In this document: piece by piece, positions 1-5,292 of the stretch | Position numbering within the stretch: position 1 is the first letter of the stretch | Layout of the letters: every line of letters begins with the position of its first letter | NCBI RefSeq assembly: GCF_019424165.1 | Contig: NZ_JAHZAA010000023.1 | Location: 1 to 5,874, forward strand | DNA length: 5,874 nucleotides | Source: Desulfovibrio sp. | GTDB lineage: Bacteria; Desulfobacterota; Desulfovibrionia; Desulfovibrionales; Desulfovibrionaceae | Direction: 5' to 3' | Notes under the pieces: generated by a model | The model's input: only the letters and a program-made list of their open reading frames with translations | Told to the model about the DNA's origin: nothing | Databases searched by the model: none | Position numbers and translations under genes: made by a program

Positions 1-117
1 ATATTGGGCGTGGCCGGAGCACTGCGCAGCGACGAAGGCAAGCGGGCTTTGGGCCTGATGGTGGAGCTGCTGAAAGCAAGCGGAAAGCTCTCTGCAACAC
101 AGGGTGCGCCCAGGTAA
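1..117 (+). CDS. C-terminal end of a protein, possibly DUF1641 family (5' end outside window)
   Basis: An open frame enters from the left edge in frame 1 and ends at TAA 115-117, giving the last 38 residues. The tail is an amphipathic alpha-helical stretch (ALRSDEGKRALGLMVELLKA) followed by a short polar end. The pattern 'ALR-D-x-x-x-(K/R)-x-LG-L-x-x-LLKA' resembles the end of DUF1641 proteins, which often neighbour sulfide:quinone-reductase-like flavoproteins; this is recalled family knowledge and rests on few residues. The gene converges on the - strand gene at 331-1266 and probably shares the two-way terminator at 264-301. It is likely not functionally linked to the CYTH cluster. That the reading frame is a real gene end is likely; the family assignment is tentative. 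Confidence 0.5.
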   Translation: MLGVAGALRSDEGKRALGLMVELLKASGKLSATQGAPR

Positions 118-263
118 CATTGGTCGGCCCGCAACGGCAATAACAACATACCGCGCCGCGGCCTGAACATTACGGCACGCGGCGGCCCGCTTGCGGCGCG
201 GCCAAAGCCGCACAGGCTGCGGCCCTCAATACGGGCAAAAGAAAAATATCCGGCCATGCGCCA

Positions 264-301
264 CAATGTAAAAAGCGGGGATTACCCCGCTTTTTACATT
301 G
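264..301. terminator. Bidirectional Rho-independent terminator between convergent genes
   Basis: A perfect inverted repeat has 16-nt arms AATGTAAAAAGCGGGG (265-280) and CCCCGCTTTTTACATT (285-300) around an ATTA loop, plus a C264-G301 closing pair. Each strand presents a GC-rich GCGGGG/CCCCGC core followed directly by five T, so it should work both ways. It lies about 30 nt past the stop of the - strand gene (331) and about 147 nt past the stop of the + strand gene ending at 117. The spacer 118-263 is GC-rich with small inverted repeats (for example GCCGCA 207-212 with TGCGGC 218-223) but shows no other convincing feature. Confidence 0.9.
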
Positions 302-330
302 GTCCCGACACTCTCCCGCCCGGCAGGCGC

Positions 331-1266
331 TTACTGCATATTCCGCAGCATCTTGAGCTTGGAGCCGCCAAACTGGCCGCCGGCAGGCAGCTTCATGTGG
401 GCCAGCCCCTGCATGAGCACCCTGCGGTAAAACTCGTCTCCGGCCGCCACTATCCCGGGTATGGCATAATAGTCCTGATCTTCAATGCCCATAGAAATTT
501 CCAGCGCAATCGGCTCCCCACCCCAATGCTGCGCCCATGCCTCAAAGGTTATCTCCGCCTCAACCCCGGCCAGATCCACAAAACCCATCTTGGCAGAATA
601 GGTGCAGACAGTTACGGGTTTAAGGAGTGTTTCAGGAGCAAGCCCGCTCTTGCCCAGCGCAGGAACGAAACGAGAAAACTGCTGCAACTGCGGGCGGTCG
701 AGATCCCCGAAGGTGTGGTCTTCACCGCGTATGTTCACGCTTTTTTCCAGACGACTGCCCATATTGCCCTGGGCGTCAAGATAGGGATGGTCTTCAGCGG
801 CAATCTTGCCCTTGACGCCCACAGGGTCCAGCGGCGTCCCCAGAATAAAGGCAGGATCCTTGCCGGACGTTTTTATGGTCAGCCTTCTCCCGTCCTTGGC
901 GCTGCCGTCTTTCTTGTAGTTGGTGGTGATCCGCACCACAAAGCCCGCGTCGCGCAGGGCGAGATTTTCCGTATCATAATAGCTTCTTGCACGCAGGCGT
1001 ATTTTGTTCTTTTCCGATTTTGTCAGCACGAAGCCGTTTTTTGAAGCCGAGGCAGACAGGGCATCCCAGAGCTTTTTAAACGATGCCTTGGCCTTGTCCG
1101 TATTGAACAGGGCGGGGTTCAGGGCCATTTTGTACTCAAGGCCGTTGACGGCCCCGTGGGGCTTCCAGGCCGCCACATTTTTTTCATAATGGCCCGGCCC
1201 GACAGCCAGCGCCATAGATGCGGAAAGCAAAATCCCCATTACCAGCAGAGCTGTCAGTCTATACAT
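331..1266 (-). CDS. Secreted CYTH-like protein (paralogue of 4339-5268)
   Basis: The protein has 311 residues and opens with a signal peptide: MYR, a hydrophobic core, then an A-L-A-V cleavage region near residue 21, so it is probably periplasmic. The rest reads as a CYTH-fold (triphosphate-tunnel) domain with long insertions. GLEYK (42-46) sits where classical enzymes have ExExK. It is followed by YYDTENLAL (96-104), VRITTNY (111-117), RRLTIKT (127-133), an AED acidic strand (157-159), FEAW (241-244) and LEISMGIED (255-263). These blocks line up with the protein at 4339-5268, several at identical residue numbers. The first acidic residue of ExExK is a glycine, so catalysis is doubtful and a ligand-binding role is possible. 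The start is ATG 1264-1266 with AAGGAG (complement of 1272-1277) 5 nt upstream. The gene is divergent from the CYTH operon and shares its regulatory region. That the gene is real and secreted is well supported; the fold assignment is from motif reading only. Confidence 0.85.
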   Translation of the reverse strand: MYRLTALLVMGILLSASMALAVGPGHYEKNVAAWKPHGAVNGLEYKMALNPALFNTDKAKASFKKLWDALSASASKNGFVLTKSEKNKIRLRARSYYDTENLALRDAGFVVRITTNYKKDGSAKDGRRLTIKTSGKDPAFILGTPLDPVGVKGKIAAEDHPYLDAQGNMGSRLEKSVNIRGEDHTFGDLDRPQLQQFSRFVPALGKSGLAPETLLKPVTVCTYSAKMGFVDLAGVEAEITFEAWAQHWGGEPIALEISMGIEDQDYYAIPGIVAAGDEFYRRVLMQGLAHMKLPAGGQFGGSKLKMLRNMQ

Positions 1267-1351
1267 AGGAACTCCTTGCGGCTACTGAAGTTATTTGGCG
1301 CAATCATGCCACACGCACTATGCCGCTGTACAATAAAATCGACGGATGCAA

Positions 1352-1372
1352 TGCATAAGGGCATCTTATACA
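1352..1372. promoter_or_regulatory. Candidate operator 1 (imperfect 21-bp dyad)
   Basis: Arms TGCATAAG (1352-1359) and CTTATACA (1365-1372) flank the 5-nt spacer GGCAT. The arms are complementary at seven of eight positions. The core ATAAG-N5-CTTAT is repeated at 1393-1413 in the same spacer between the divergent genes, which argues for a binding site of a dimeric regulator. On the - strand the right arm also supplies a TATAAG -10-like hexamer. The regulator is not identified. Confidence 0.6.
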
Positions 1373-1392
1373 AAAACACACAGATCGCGTGA

Positions 1393-1413
1393 TCCATAAG
1401 TATAGCTTATGGA
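1393..1413. promoter_or_regulatory. Candidate operator 2 (perfect 21-bp dyad)
   Basis: Arms TCCATAAG (1393-1400) and CTTATGGA (1406-1413) are perfect reverse complements around TATAG. The centre (1403) is exactly 41 bp from the centre of operator 1 (1362), close to four helical turns, so both sites would face the same side of the DNA. The dyad overlaps the -35-like hexamer of the candidate + strand promoter at 1410-1439 and a TATACT -10-like hexamer on the - strand (complement of 1399-1404). Confidence 0.65.
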
Positions 1414-1439
1414 CAATGCAGACACTTCTGATTTTTAAC
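1410..1439 (+). promoter_or_regulatory. Weak candidate sigma70 promoter for the CYTH operon
   Basis: TGGACA (1410-1415) matches TTGACA at five of six positions and is followed after 18 nt by TTTAAC (1434-1439), which matches TATAAT at four of six. The predicted transcript would start near 1446, about 64 nt before the first gene, placing the two dyads near -43 and -84. An alternative is ATGCCA (1306-1311), a 17-nt spacer and TACAAT (1329-1334). In that case both dyads would lie inside the transcribed leader and would suit a repressor. Neither is strong. Confidence 0.3.
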
Positions 1440-1496
1440 TTTTGGCCGGCAGCGATACGTTAGCACAGACGTCAACGGGACGTTTTCATGAAATCC

Positions 1497-1502
1497 AAGG
1501 AG
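1497..1502 (+). promoter_or_regulatory. Ribosome binding site that decides the CYTH enzyme start
   Basis: AAGGAG lies only 1 nt before the in-frame ATG at 1504, too close to be used, but 7 nt before the in-frame GTG at 1510. Five of the other start sites in this window have spacings of 5-7 nt, so GTG 1510 is preferred. Confidence 0.7.
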
Positions 1503-1509
1503 AATGACA

Positions 1510-1974
1510 GTGGCTAAAGAAATTGAACGTAAGTTCCTCATAAAGGGAGAAGCGTGGCGCGCTCTTGCCGAGGGCACCATGTACCGTCAGGGCTACCTCA
1601 ACAGCGCCAAGGAACGCACCGTGCGCGTGCGCACCGTGGGCGACAAGGCCTTTCTGACCATCAAGGGCATCACGGTGGGCGCAACCAGGGCCGAGTACGA
1701 GTATGAAATTCCCTTTGCTGACTGCAATGCTCTTCTGGACGACCTGGCCGAAAAGCCGCTGATCGAAAAAAAGCGCTACAAAATCAAGCAAGGCGAATTT
1801 ACCTGGGAAGTTGACGAATTTTTCGGCGACAACCAGGGGCTTATCGTGGCTGAAATCGAGCTGACCAGCGAAGACCAGCAGTTCGGCAAACCCGACTGGA
1901 TCGGTGAAGAAGTAACCGGTGACCCCCGCTACTTCAATTCCAACCTTATCAAACATCCCTTTACCCGCTGGTAG
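1510..1974 (+). CDS. CYTH-domain triphosphate tunnel metalloenzyme (probable inorganic triphosphatase)
   Basis: This is a compact single-domain CYTH protein of 154 residues, the usual length of short bacterial members, with no signal peptide, so cytosolic. The signature ExExK is intact (E4, E6, K8 in AKEIERKFL). Other tunnel residues visible are R39 and R41 (TVRVR), K52 (LTIKG), R60-x-E62-x-E64, K87-K88-R89, E100 and D102 (WEVDEF), E115 and E117 (AEIEL), and the late R140-Y-F-N-S-N segment. In characterised members these bind triphosphate and divalent metal inside a beta-barrel. Short relatives hydrolyse tripolyphosphate, while others are class IV adenylate cyclases or thiamine triphosphatases. 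The pattern here (QGYL, FLTIKG, WEVDEF, AEIEL, EVT) is closest to the bacterial tripolyphosphatase type, recalled from family knowledge. GTG 1510 is chosen because of the AAGGAG spacing; ATG 1504 would add two residues. It is the first gene of the apparent operon, 14 nt before the next. Confidence 0.9.
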   Translation: MAKEIERKFLIKGEAWRALAEGTMYRQGYLNSAKERTVRVRTVGDKAFLTIKGITVGATRAEYEYEIPFADCNALLDDLAEKPLIEKKRYKIKQGEFTWEVDEFFGDNQGLIVAEIELTSEDQQFGKPDWIGEEVTGDPRYFNSNLIKHPFTRW

Positions 1975-1988
1975 ACAGGAGAATCTTC

Positions 1989-2627
1989 ATGGCTGACGTC
2001 TTTGCTAAAAACGTATCCACCTCTGCGGCTGAAGCCGAAAAAATCGTTCCGCGCGCCGAATTCCGCGCTTTTGGCCACGGCATTGTCGACACGGTCAGAA
2101 AAAAAATGTGGGACTGCGGCGCGGTGCTTTTCAAGGCCCGCAAAATGCCCGCTGAAACGTATTTTCTTTCGGTGCATACCACCGAAGCCAACGTCAAGGT
2201 GCGCGACGGCCTGCTGGATATCAAGACCAAGGTGGGCGAAACGCCTGAAGGATACGAAATCTTTCAACCGCGCGGCAAATTTCAGTTTCCCGTTTCCAGG
2301 TCCGACCTGGCGGTGATTCTTTCCCACCTCAAGGTCGATATGCCTCTTGCCAAAGAGCAGTACGGCATTGAAGAATTTATCGAAATGGTACGCAAACACC
2401 CGGACATGGCCGCCGTAAGCGTAGAAAAAATGCGCTATGGCTTCACGGTCGACGGCATCATCTGCGAATACGCTCAGGTCTGGTTTAACGGCGCCCTGCT
2501 CGAATCGGCCTGCTGCGAAAGCGAAAATTACGCGGGCATGAAAAAAGCCGTGGAAGCCCTGGGCATCGCTGAACTTCCCAATACCAACTATCTCAAGGCC
2601 GCGCGCCGTGTTGTAGGTATGGAGTAA
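1989..2627 (+). CDS. Divergent cytosolic CYTH-like protein
   Basis: The protein has 212 residues and no signal peptide or membrane segment. AGGAG at 1977-1981 precedes ATG by 7 nt, and only 14 nt separate it from the CYTH enzyme gene, so the two are almost surely cotranscribed. I do not recognise a named family, but the order of strands follows a CYTH barrel. EFRAF (24-28) stands in the ExExK position without the full motif. Then come ETYFLS (56-61), NVKVRDGLLDIKT (68-80, with the R-V-R/x-I-K pattern), GKFQFPV (96-102), KMRYGF (147-152), a CEYAQVWFNG strand (159-168) like the WEVDEF strand, ESACCESE (172-179) like AEIEL, and NTNY (198-201). About 45 residues around 103-146 are extra compared with the short enzyme. 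Missing acidic residues suggest altered metal or substrate use. Fold assignment is inference; the gene itself is secure. Confidence 0.85.
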   Translation: MADVFAKNVSTSAAEAEKIVPRAEFRAFGHGIVDTVRKKMWDCGAVLFKARKMPAETYFLSVHTTEANVKVRDGLLDIKTKVGETPEGYEIFQPRGKFQFPVSRSDLAVILSHLKVDMPLAKEQYGIEEFIEMVRKHPDMAAVSVEKMRYGFTVDGIICEYAQVWFNGALLESACCESENYAGMKKAVEALGIAELPNTNYLKAARRVVGME

Positions 2628-2629
2628 TC

Positions 2630-2675
2630 TGCTGGAGCACCCGCCGGCTTCTCACTTCCCGGCGGTGTTTCAGCA
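2630..2675 (+). other. Long hairpin after the CYTH gene pair
   Basis: The left arm 2630-2647 and right arm 2659-2675 pair through TGCTG/CAGCA, GAG/TTT (with G-U), CAC/GTG and CCGCCGG/CCGGCGG with one bulged C, around a loop of about 11 nt. It starts 3 nt after the stop codon of the preceding gene. No T-run follows the stem, so it is not a standard Rho-independent terminator. It may act in attenuation or mRNA end protection. Confidence 0.6.
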
Positions 2676-2715
2676 CCTTCCCAAGGGCCCGTCTCTCCCG
2701 AGGCCTTTGGGAAGG
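2676..2715 (+). other. Second hairpin, directly upstream of the transporter ribosome site
   Basis: Arms CCTTCCCAAGGGCC (2676-2689) and GGCCTTTGGGAAGG (2702-2715) pair along 14 bp with a single G-U, around a 12-nt loop. It abuts the preceding hairpin with no gap and ends 9 nt before the AAGGAG at 2725-2730. No T-run follows. Possible roles are partial termination, a processing signal, or control of transporter translation. Confidence 0.65.
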
Positions 2716-2724
2716 CCGCAGATC

Positions 2725-2730
2725 AAGGAG
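2725..2730 (+). promoter_or_regulatory. Ribosome binding site for the transporter (GTG start)
   Basis: AAGGAG lies 5 nt before GTG 2736. This is the only well-placed site ahead of the first membrane segment and fixes a GTG start. Confidence 0.75.
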
Positions 2731-2735
2731 GCAAC

Positions 2736-4301
2736 GTGTCGCAAGCAGCAAGCACCAAGGCATTTGACCCCTTGGATATCAGCAATTACTCCCTTGAAAA
2801 ACTTCCGGAACTCAAGGGCGGCGTGTGGATGGACCGCATCAAGTTTGCGGGCATTCCACTGGGCATCATTTCCTTTCTTTATTTCTATCTGCAATGGTGC
2901 GGCCCCATCGGGGTTTTTGAAGAACAGACAAAAGTTCCGCCGGAACATTGCTATGCGGCGCTGGGCATCTTTGTTTCTTCTCTTGTTCTCTGGCTTTCCG
3001 AGGCCATCCCCAACTATCTGACTTCGTTTCTGATTATCGTGGCAACCATACTTACCGGTGTCATGAAAATGCGCCCGGCCTTTGCCATGCTGGGCGAACC
3101 CGTGATGATCCTCAACATCGCAAGCTTCATCATGGCCAGCGCCCTTGTGGTCACGGGCCTTGCCAAACGGATATGCCTTTATGTCGTTCTGTCCATGGGC
3201 AATAACGTCACGCTCATCCTGGCCTGCTTTATCGCGCTGAATCTGCTTCTTGGCGCATTCATCAGCGCCACGTCGGCAAAAACAGCCCTGCTTCTTCCGC
3301 TCTTTATGGTTATCTCGGCCATGTACGGCTCTACCGGTGGCGAAAGCCGCAACAATGTGGGCCGTAACATGGTGCTTCAGAACCTGCTGGCAAACAACGT
3401 TTCCGCCTCTGCCTTCATCACCGGCTCGGCAGCAAACCTGCTGGCGGCGCAACTGCTCGAAAATGCGGGCTACAAGGTCTATTACAGCGACTGGCTCATG
3501 GCCCTTCTGCCCCTTTCCATCATTCAGTGCGCCTTTGCCTGGTACACAGGAACCCGCTGGATATTCCCCATCCGCAAGGAAGACTCCAAACCCAAATTGT
3601 CCGGGGGCCACCAGCGCCTGCAACAGGAACTGGGCAAACTTGGCCCGGTTTCGTCGGCGGAAATCCGCGCGGGCATCGTTTTTCTGACCGTGCTGCTGCT
3701 CTGGGGTACTGACCGCTACCACGGCATCCGGGCCGAGGTTACCGCGCTTATGGGGGCCATTGCCGTACTTATGCCTGCCGTGTGCAAACTGCCGCGCATC
3801 GGCGTCATCAAATGGAACGATGCGGATATTCCCTGGCACATGCTCATGTTCAGCTGGGGAGCGTATGTGCTGGGCGGCCTTATGGATAAAACAGACATTG
3901 TGGGCCTGTGGATGCACTATTCGCTGGACACATGGAACGCGGCATCCCTGCCCAAGGTGGCGGTATTCGCCCTGCTGGCATCGCTTTTTGCCCTGACGAC
4001 GCTGGTGAGCGAAAGCAAGACCGCCCGCACCATCGTGCTTTTTCCCATCATTATCAGCGTGGCAAAAAAATTCGGCTGGGACGTCATAGGCTTCTGCCTG
4101 CCCATGGCTTTTCTTATCAACCAGGTTTACGTGCTGTATTTCAACTCCAAACCGGCCAACATCAGTTACCTCACAAACCAGTACACCAGTTGGGAATCGT
4201 TCAAGTTCGGCATGTTCCAGCTTGTCGCCTGCGTGCTGATGCTCATCCTGTGGACGCAGTACGTCATGCCTCTTATGGGGTTTGACAGCAGGCTCTGGTA
4301 G
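2736..4301 (+). CDS. DASS/SLC13-type anion transporter
   Basis: This inner-membrane permease has 521 residues with about a dozen hydrophobic segments and a polar N-terminal lead of about 35 residues. Family signs are WLSEAIPNYLTSF (86-98, the DASS 'EAIP' block), FITGSAANLLAAQ (227-239), WNDADIPWHMLMFSWG (360-375) and two re-entrant-loop-like segments, ISATSAKTALLLP (176-188) and SESKTARTIVLFP (425-437). In characterised members the equivalent loops carry Ser-Asn-Thr and bind Na+ and carboxylate. Here neither has a clean SNT, and both carry Lys-Thr-Ala. The TGSAAN block is more like the CitT/2-oxoglutarate-malate translocator branch than VcINDY. Possible substrates are di- or tricarboxylates, sulfonates or another anion; sequence does not decide. 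Its position between cytosolic and exported CYTH-like proteins suggests transport of the compound they act on. The GTG start is preceded by AAGGAG and two stacked hairpins. Confidence 0.88.
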   Translation: MSQAASTKAFDPLDISNYSLEKLPELKGGVWMDRIKFAGIPLGIISFLYFYLQWCGPIGVFEEQTKVPPEHCYAALGIFVSSLVLWLSEAIPNYLTSFLIIVATILTGVMKMRPAFAMLGEPVMILNIASFIMASALVVTGLAKRICLYVVLSMGNNVTLILACFIALNLLLGAFISATSAKTALLLPLFMVISAMYGSTGGESRNNVGRNMVLQNLLANNVSASAFITGSAANLLAAQLLENAGYKVYYSDWLMALLPLSIIQCAFAWYTGTRWIFPIRKEDSKPKLSGGHQRLQQELGKLGPVSSAEIRAGIVFLTVLLLWGTDRYHGIRAEVTALMGAIAVLMPAVCKLPRIGVIKWNDADIPWHMLMFSWGAYVLGGLMDKTDIVGLWMHYSLDTWNAASLPKVAVFALLASLFALTTLVSESKTARTIVLFPIIISVAKKFGWDVIGFCLPMAFLINQVYVLYFNSKPANISYLTNQYTSWESFKFGMFQLVACVLMLILWTQYVMPLMGFDSRLW

Positions 4302-4315
4302 CGCGCTCCGCGCGC
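4301..4315 (+). other. Short GC hairpin overlapping the transporter stop codon
   Basis: GCGCGC (4301-4306) and GCGCGC (4310-4315) pair around a TCC loop. The first G is the last base of the transporter TAG. There is no T-run, so it is not a terminator. Confidence 0.45.
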
Positions 4316-4320
4316 GGCAA

Positions 4321-4333
4321 CCTCCAACGGAGG
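4321..4333 (+). promoter_or_regulatory. Ribosome binding site enclosed in a small hairpin
   Basis: GGAGG (4329-4333), 5 nt before ATG 4339, is the perfect complement of CCTCC (4321-4325) across an AAC loop. The site would be masked when folded, which could set or couple translation of the secreted CYTH-like protein to the transporter upstream. Confidence 0.5.
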
Positions 4334-4338
4334 CATTT

Positions 4339-5268
4339 ATGCGCAAGATACTTGGCTTACTGTTATTGTTGGGTCTTATGGCTGCCCTTCCGGCAGTCGC
4401 GGCGGACCTGTACCAGCAAAATCTTTCACAGTGGAAGGGGCAGGTAAAGGACATTACCGGCCGGGAGTACAAGTTTCTTGTAGCTCCTGAAAAGGTGAAC
4501 ACCGACGTCACCGAGGCATTCAGGGAAATCTGGAACCAGGCAAAAACTGTGGCGGACTCGCTGCACATTGTCATGACAGAAAAAAAGAAAGACCCCTTTG
4601 CCCTGGCTCCGACAATCAAAACCTACTTTGACACGCCGGACCTGGCCCTGTGGAAAAAGGGCTACCTCATCCGCGTCACCACCAACTACCAGCGCGGCTA
4701 CCCCGCAAGCCCGGTGCGCGTTTCGGTCAAAAGTCTCAACGGTCCTTTCGCCAAGGTGTTCGCTGCCAGGCTGGAAACAAAAGGCGTGAAAAGCAAAACC
4801 ACGGTAGAGGACAATATCGGCATCGGCAAAGGCGGCCAGCTTGTCAGCTATCTGGACAAGTCCGCCAACTTCAGCCTTACACGGGGCGAACTTGGCGACA
4901 TGAACCTGGCCGACTTCGGCGCGTATGTGCCGGAACTGCTCAAGCTCGGCCTGCCCGCGGACACGAAGCTGACGGCCCACGTAGCCTACGGCATGCGTTG
5001 CCGCCCGGGCCATATGGAACTGCCCGGTCTGGACAGGCCCCTTTCCGTCTCTATGGAAGCCTGGTCGCGCACCGAAGGCGGCGCGCCTTTTGTGTACGAT
5101 TTTTCCTTTGGCTATGACGGTGACTTCAGCAAGCAGACTGAAGCCCACAAGGCCGGCGAAAAGCTCATGCAGGCCCTGAACGCCCGGCTGGGAGAAAAGC
5201 TGGCCATGAAGGACGTGCACAGATGGCTCGGCTCCAAGGTACGCGTACTGCTTGACCAGCCGCTGTAA
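4339..5268 (+). CDS. Secreted CYTH-like protein (paralogue of 331-1266)
   Basis: The protein has 309 residues when started at ATG 4339. An in-frame ATG at 4282 would overlap the transporter and put 19 polar residues before the signal peptide, and it has no ribosome site, so it is rejected. The signal peptide is MRK plus a leucine-rich core with cleavage near residue 21-22 (AVAAD), indicating export to the periplasm. CYTH-like blocks are GREYK (41-45), YFDTPDLAL (96-104), IRVTTNY (111-117), VRVSVKS (126-132), VED (156-158), YLDKS (171-175), MEAW (239-242) and DFSFGYDGD (254-262). The same blocks, mostly in the same register, occur in the divergent paralogue. As there, the first Glu of ExExK is Gly, while the E-Y-K part is kept. 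The gene lies 37 nt after the transporter and 24 nt before the next secreted gene, consistent with one operon. It may be a periplasmic binding or modifying partner of the permease; this is inference. Confidence 0.85.
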   Translation: MRKILGLLLLLGLMAALPAVAADLYQQNLSQWKGQVKDITGREYKFLVAPEKVNTDVTEAFREIWNQAKTVADSLHIVMTEKKKDPFALAPTIKTYFDTPDLALWKKGYLIRVTTNYQRGYPASPVRVSVKSLNGPFAKVFAARLETKGVKSKTTVEDNIGIGKGGQLVSYLDKSANFSLTRGELGDMNLADFGAYVPELLKLGLPADTKLTAHVAYGMRCRPGHMELPGLDRPLSVSMEAWSRTEGGAPFVYDFSFGYDGDFSKQTEAHKAGEKLMQALNARLGEKLAMKDVHRWLGSKVRVLLDQPL

Positions 5269-5292
5269 GGGCTAACCACAAGGAGCAATAAG

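Noticed and set aside
150..223. GC-rich small inverted repeats in the spacer after the first gene
   Set aside because: Short arms in very GC-rich DNA arise by chance and none is followed by T-run; the strong terminator at 264-301 explains the region.
256..1044. A 262-codon open frame on the + strand opposite the secreted CYTH-like gene
   Set aside because: It begins before the terminator hairpin and reads through it, lacks a ribosome site, and is opposite a gene with a signal peptide and a recognisable paralogue.
1467..1485. Seven-bp hairpin (AGACGTC with GACGTTT) in the CYTH operon leader
   Set aside because: The stem is short, includes a G-U pair, and has only a minimal T-run that is part of the arm; too weak to call a terminator or attenuator.
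1488..1517. Nine-codon leader frame overlapping the CYTH enzyme start
   Set aside because: It has no ribosome site of its own and no distinctive content; it includes the AAGGAG of the real gene and is likely chance.
4282..4338. Earlier in-frame ATG for the secreted CYTH-like gene
   Set aside because: It overlaps the transporter end, has no ribosome site and would bury the signal peptide behind 19 residues; ATG 4339 has GGAGG at 5 nt.
2670..4619. A 649-codon open frame on the - strand opposite the transporter gene
   Set aside because: It is antisense to a clear membrane transporter, and its product is rich in His, Arg, Gln and Gly with no domain sense, as expected for a shadow frame in GC-rich DNA.
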